Source: Desulfobacteraceae bacterium (GTDB taxonomy: Bacteria > Desulfobacterota > Desulfobacteria > Desulfobacterales > ETH-SRB1). Taken from it: a stretch of DNA of 6,857 nucleotides. The notes below the pieces were generated by a model. The model saw nothing but the letters and a program-made list of their open reading frames with translations. It made no database searches and was not told the origin of the DNA. The translations under genes and the position numbers were made by a program. Position 1 is the first letter of the stretch. Each line of letters starts with the position of its first letter. The stretch covers positions 1-6,857 of the forward strand of contig JABMRH010000067.1 in assembly GCA_013202725.1 (NCBI GenBank), in the 5' to 3' direction. Below are positions 6,137-6,857 of the stretch, in pieces.

Positions 6137-6206
6137 GATTGATGATTGATGATTGTTGATTGGCGATTGTGTTTTTTTCAATCATAAATCAACAATCATA
6201 AATCAT
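6137..6206. repeat. Heptanucleotide repeats forming a long hairpin between beta and gamma genes
   Basis: The left side is five consecutive 7-nt units of the form GATTGNN or GATTGAT (6137-6171). The right side is four 7-nt units alternating CAATCAT and AAATCAA/AAATCAT (6179-6206). Positions 6142-6169 pair with 6179-6206 at 24 of 28 positions, around a 9-nt loop containing seven T. The rest of the 106-nt gap holds the gamma ribosome binding site, GGAGG at 6221-6225, 14 nt beyond the hairpin. The position inside an operon suggests an effect on mRNA processing or on gamma subunit dosage, which is inference. Confidence 0.85.
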
Positions 6207-6230
6207 ACGTGTATTATTTAGGAGGCAAGA

Positions 6231-6857
6231 ATGCAAAGCGAGGTGATGTTTGCCGGTTTTGGCGGACAGGGGATACTTTTAATCGGGAAGATCCTCGCGC
6301 ATACGGCCATGGAGGAAGGTTTTGAGGTGGCATGGGTTCCTTCCTATGGCCCTGAGATGCGCGGAGGGACAGCTTACTGTACGGTTGTTATCAGCGACAG
6401 GCAGATTGGTTCGCCGATAATTAGAAATCCAATGCATCTTGTCGCCATGAACCGGCCCTCCCTGGAAAAGTTTGCGCCAACGGTGAAGCCGGGCGGTGTT
6501 ATATTGATTAACAGTTCATTGATTTCAATTAGATCGCAGCGCAGCGATGTTGATGAGCTTGTAGTCCCGGTTAACGATATTGCCAAGAAGCTTGGCAATG
6601 TGAGAGCCGCAAATATTGTGGCCCTTGCCGCTTTTGTCGCTCGTAGCAAGGTAGTTGATTTTGACTTAATGAGGGAATCCATCAAAAAGGAATTCGCAAA
6701 AAAATCTAAATTTATACCTCTTAATATGGAGGCTGTTGAACAGGGCAAAAGGGCGGCGATAGGCAATGAACCGCAAAAGCGAGCGCATTCCCCGCAGCTT
6801 GCTGCGTGGAGCTTCAAACGAAAGCTGAGAAAAATGGAATCAGCCGATTGGGTCAAA
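6231..6857 (+). CDS. korC: 2-oxoacid:ferredoxin oxidoreductase gamma subunit (3' end beyond window)
   Basis: At least 209 residues are visible, with no stop codon before the window edge. The N-terminus has GFGGQGI (9-15), and YGPEMRGGTA (39-48) is a hallmark of KorC/PorC-type gamma subunits, which complete the catalytic core with alpha and beta. Family members are usually about 180 residues, and the recognisable domain ends near GKRAAIG (172-178). The remaining 31 residues (NEPQKRAH onward) are basic, unlike the rest, and are encoded across a palindromic repeat (6789-6810), so the frame seems extended by inserted or read-through sequence. GGAGG (6221-6225) is placed 5 nt before the ATG. The 106-nt gap from beta contains a long hairpin but no promoter I recognise, so it is taken as the last known gene of the operon. 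Confidence 0.93.
   Translation, partial: MQSEVMFAGFGGQGILLIGKILAHTAMEEGFEVAWVPSYGPEMRGGTAYCTVVISDRQIGSPIIRNPMHLVAMNRPSLEKFAPTVKPGGVILINSSLISIRSQRSDVDELVVPVNDIAKKLGNVRAANIVALAAFVARSKVVDFDLMRESIKKEFAKKSKFIPLNMEAVEQGKRAAIGNEPQKRAHSPQLAAWSFKRKLRKMESADWVK
6789..6810. repeat. REP-like palindrome inside the 3' part of the gamma gene
   Basis: TCCCCGCAG (6789-6797) pairs with CTGCGTGGA (6802-6810) at 8 of 9 positions around a CTTG loop. It is followed by AGCTT (6810-6814), which is repeated inversely as AAGCT at 6821-6825. GC-rich palindromes of the form CCCCGCAGCTTGCTGCGGGG recur in intergenic DNA of related bacteria, as far as I recall, so finding one within an open frame is unusual. The base-pairing is seen; the family membership is inference. 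Confidence 0.6.

Noticed and set aside
5354..6181. 275-codon minus-strand open frame opposite the beta subunit gene
   Set aside because: It is the complement of a clear TPP-binding subunit and has no recognisable domain; its start lies in the heptad hairpin.
6137..6206. Heptad block considered as a CRISPR array or intrinsic terminator
   Set aside because: Units are 7 nt without spacers, and the T run lies in the loop and not after the stem.
6374..6856. 160-codon minus-strand open frame opposite the gamma subunit
   Set aside because: The plus strand has GFGGQGI and YGPEMRGGTA motifs in frame; the reverse frame has none.
1..6857. Insertion sequence or phage origin for the repeats
   Set aside because: No transposase, integrase or phage gene is present in the window.

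Overview
The window looks like chromosome from an anaerobic, mid-to-low GC Desulfobacterota-type bacterium (sulfate reducer or syntroph). This is inferred from the four-subunit ferredoxin-dependent 2-oxoacid oxidoreductase with separate gamma and delta subunits, the P-loop NTPase gene in front of it, a DUF362/ferredoxin protein, and intergenic spacers full of short palindromic repeats. No species can be fixed from the sequence alone.

Layout. Positions 1-124 hold no gene but carry one copy of a dispersed repeat. A DUF362 protein with a C-terminal 2[4Fe-4S] ferredoxin domain lies on the minus strand (125-1225). A 357-bp divergent spacer follows, with an ATTCCCGC/GCGGGAAT palindrome and a good sigma70-like promoter pointing right. 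Next is a plus-strand, exported or membrane-anchored PHP-fold protein (1583-3058). It has two hydrophobic helices inserted in the PHP domain and a degenerate first metal motif. Its last dozen codons and its stop codon lie inside a repeat element (3023-3130). A 277-bp spacer then holds that repeat, a TTGACA-type promoter candidate and a third repeat copy folded as a hairpin.

The right half is one operon: a P-loop NTPase of unknown role (3336-4046, non-ATG start), then delta (4053-4289), alpha (4303-5370), beta (5387-6124) and gamma (6231 to the window edge) subunits of a 2-oxoacid:ferredoxin oxidoreductase. The order D-A-B-C is that of korDABC. The alpha subunit most resembles proteins annotated as VorB, so the substrate (2-oxoglutarate or a branched-chain 2-oxoacid) is left open. 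Beta binds thiamine pyrophosphate, alpha and beta together decarboxylate the 2-oxoacid, gamma completes the core, and the delta ferredoxin passes electrons to a soluble ferredoxin. A 65-nt imperfect hairpin built of 7-nt repeats separates beta from gamma. The gamma frame is still open at the window edge and runs through a second palindromic repeat.

The main points for follow-up are the repeat family (three copies, one forming a protein C-terminus, two directly repeated copies flanking the DUF362-PHP block), the heptad hairpin in the operon, the uncharacterised P-loop NTPase linked to the oxidoreductase, and the unusual PHP protein. I found no CRISPR array, tRNA, rRNA, transposase or phage gene.
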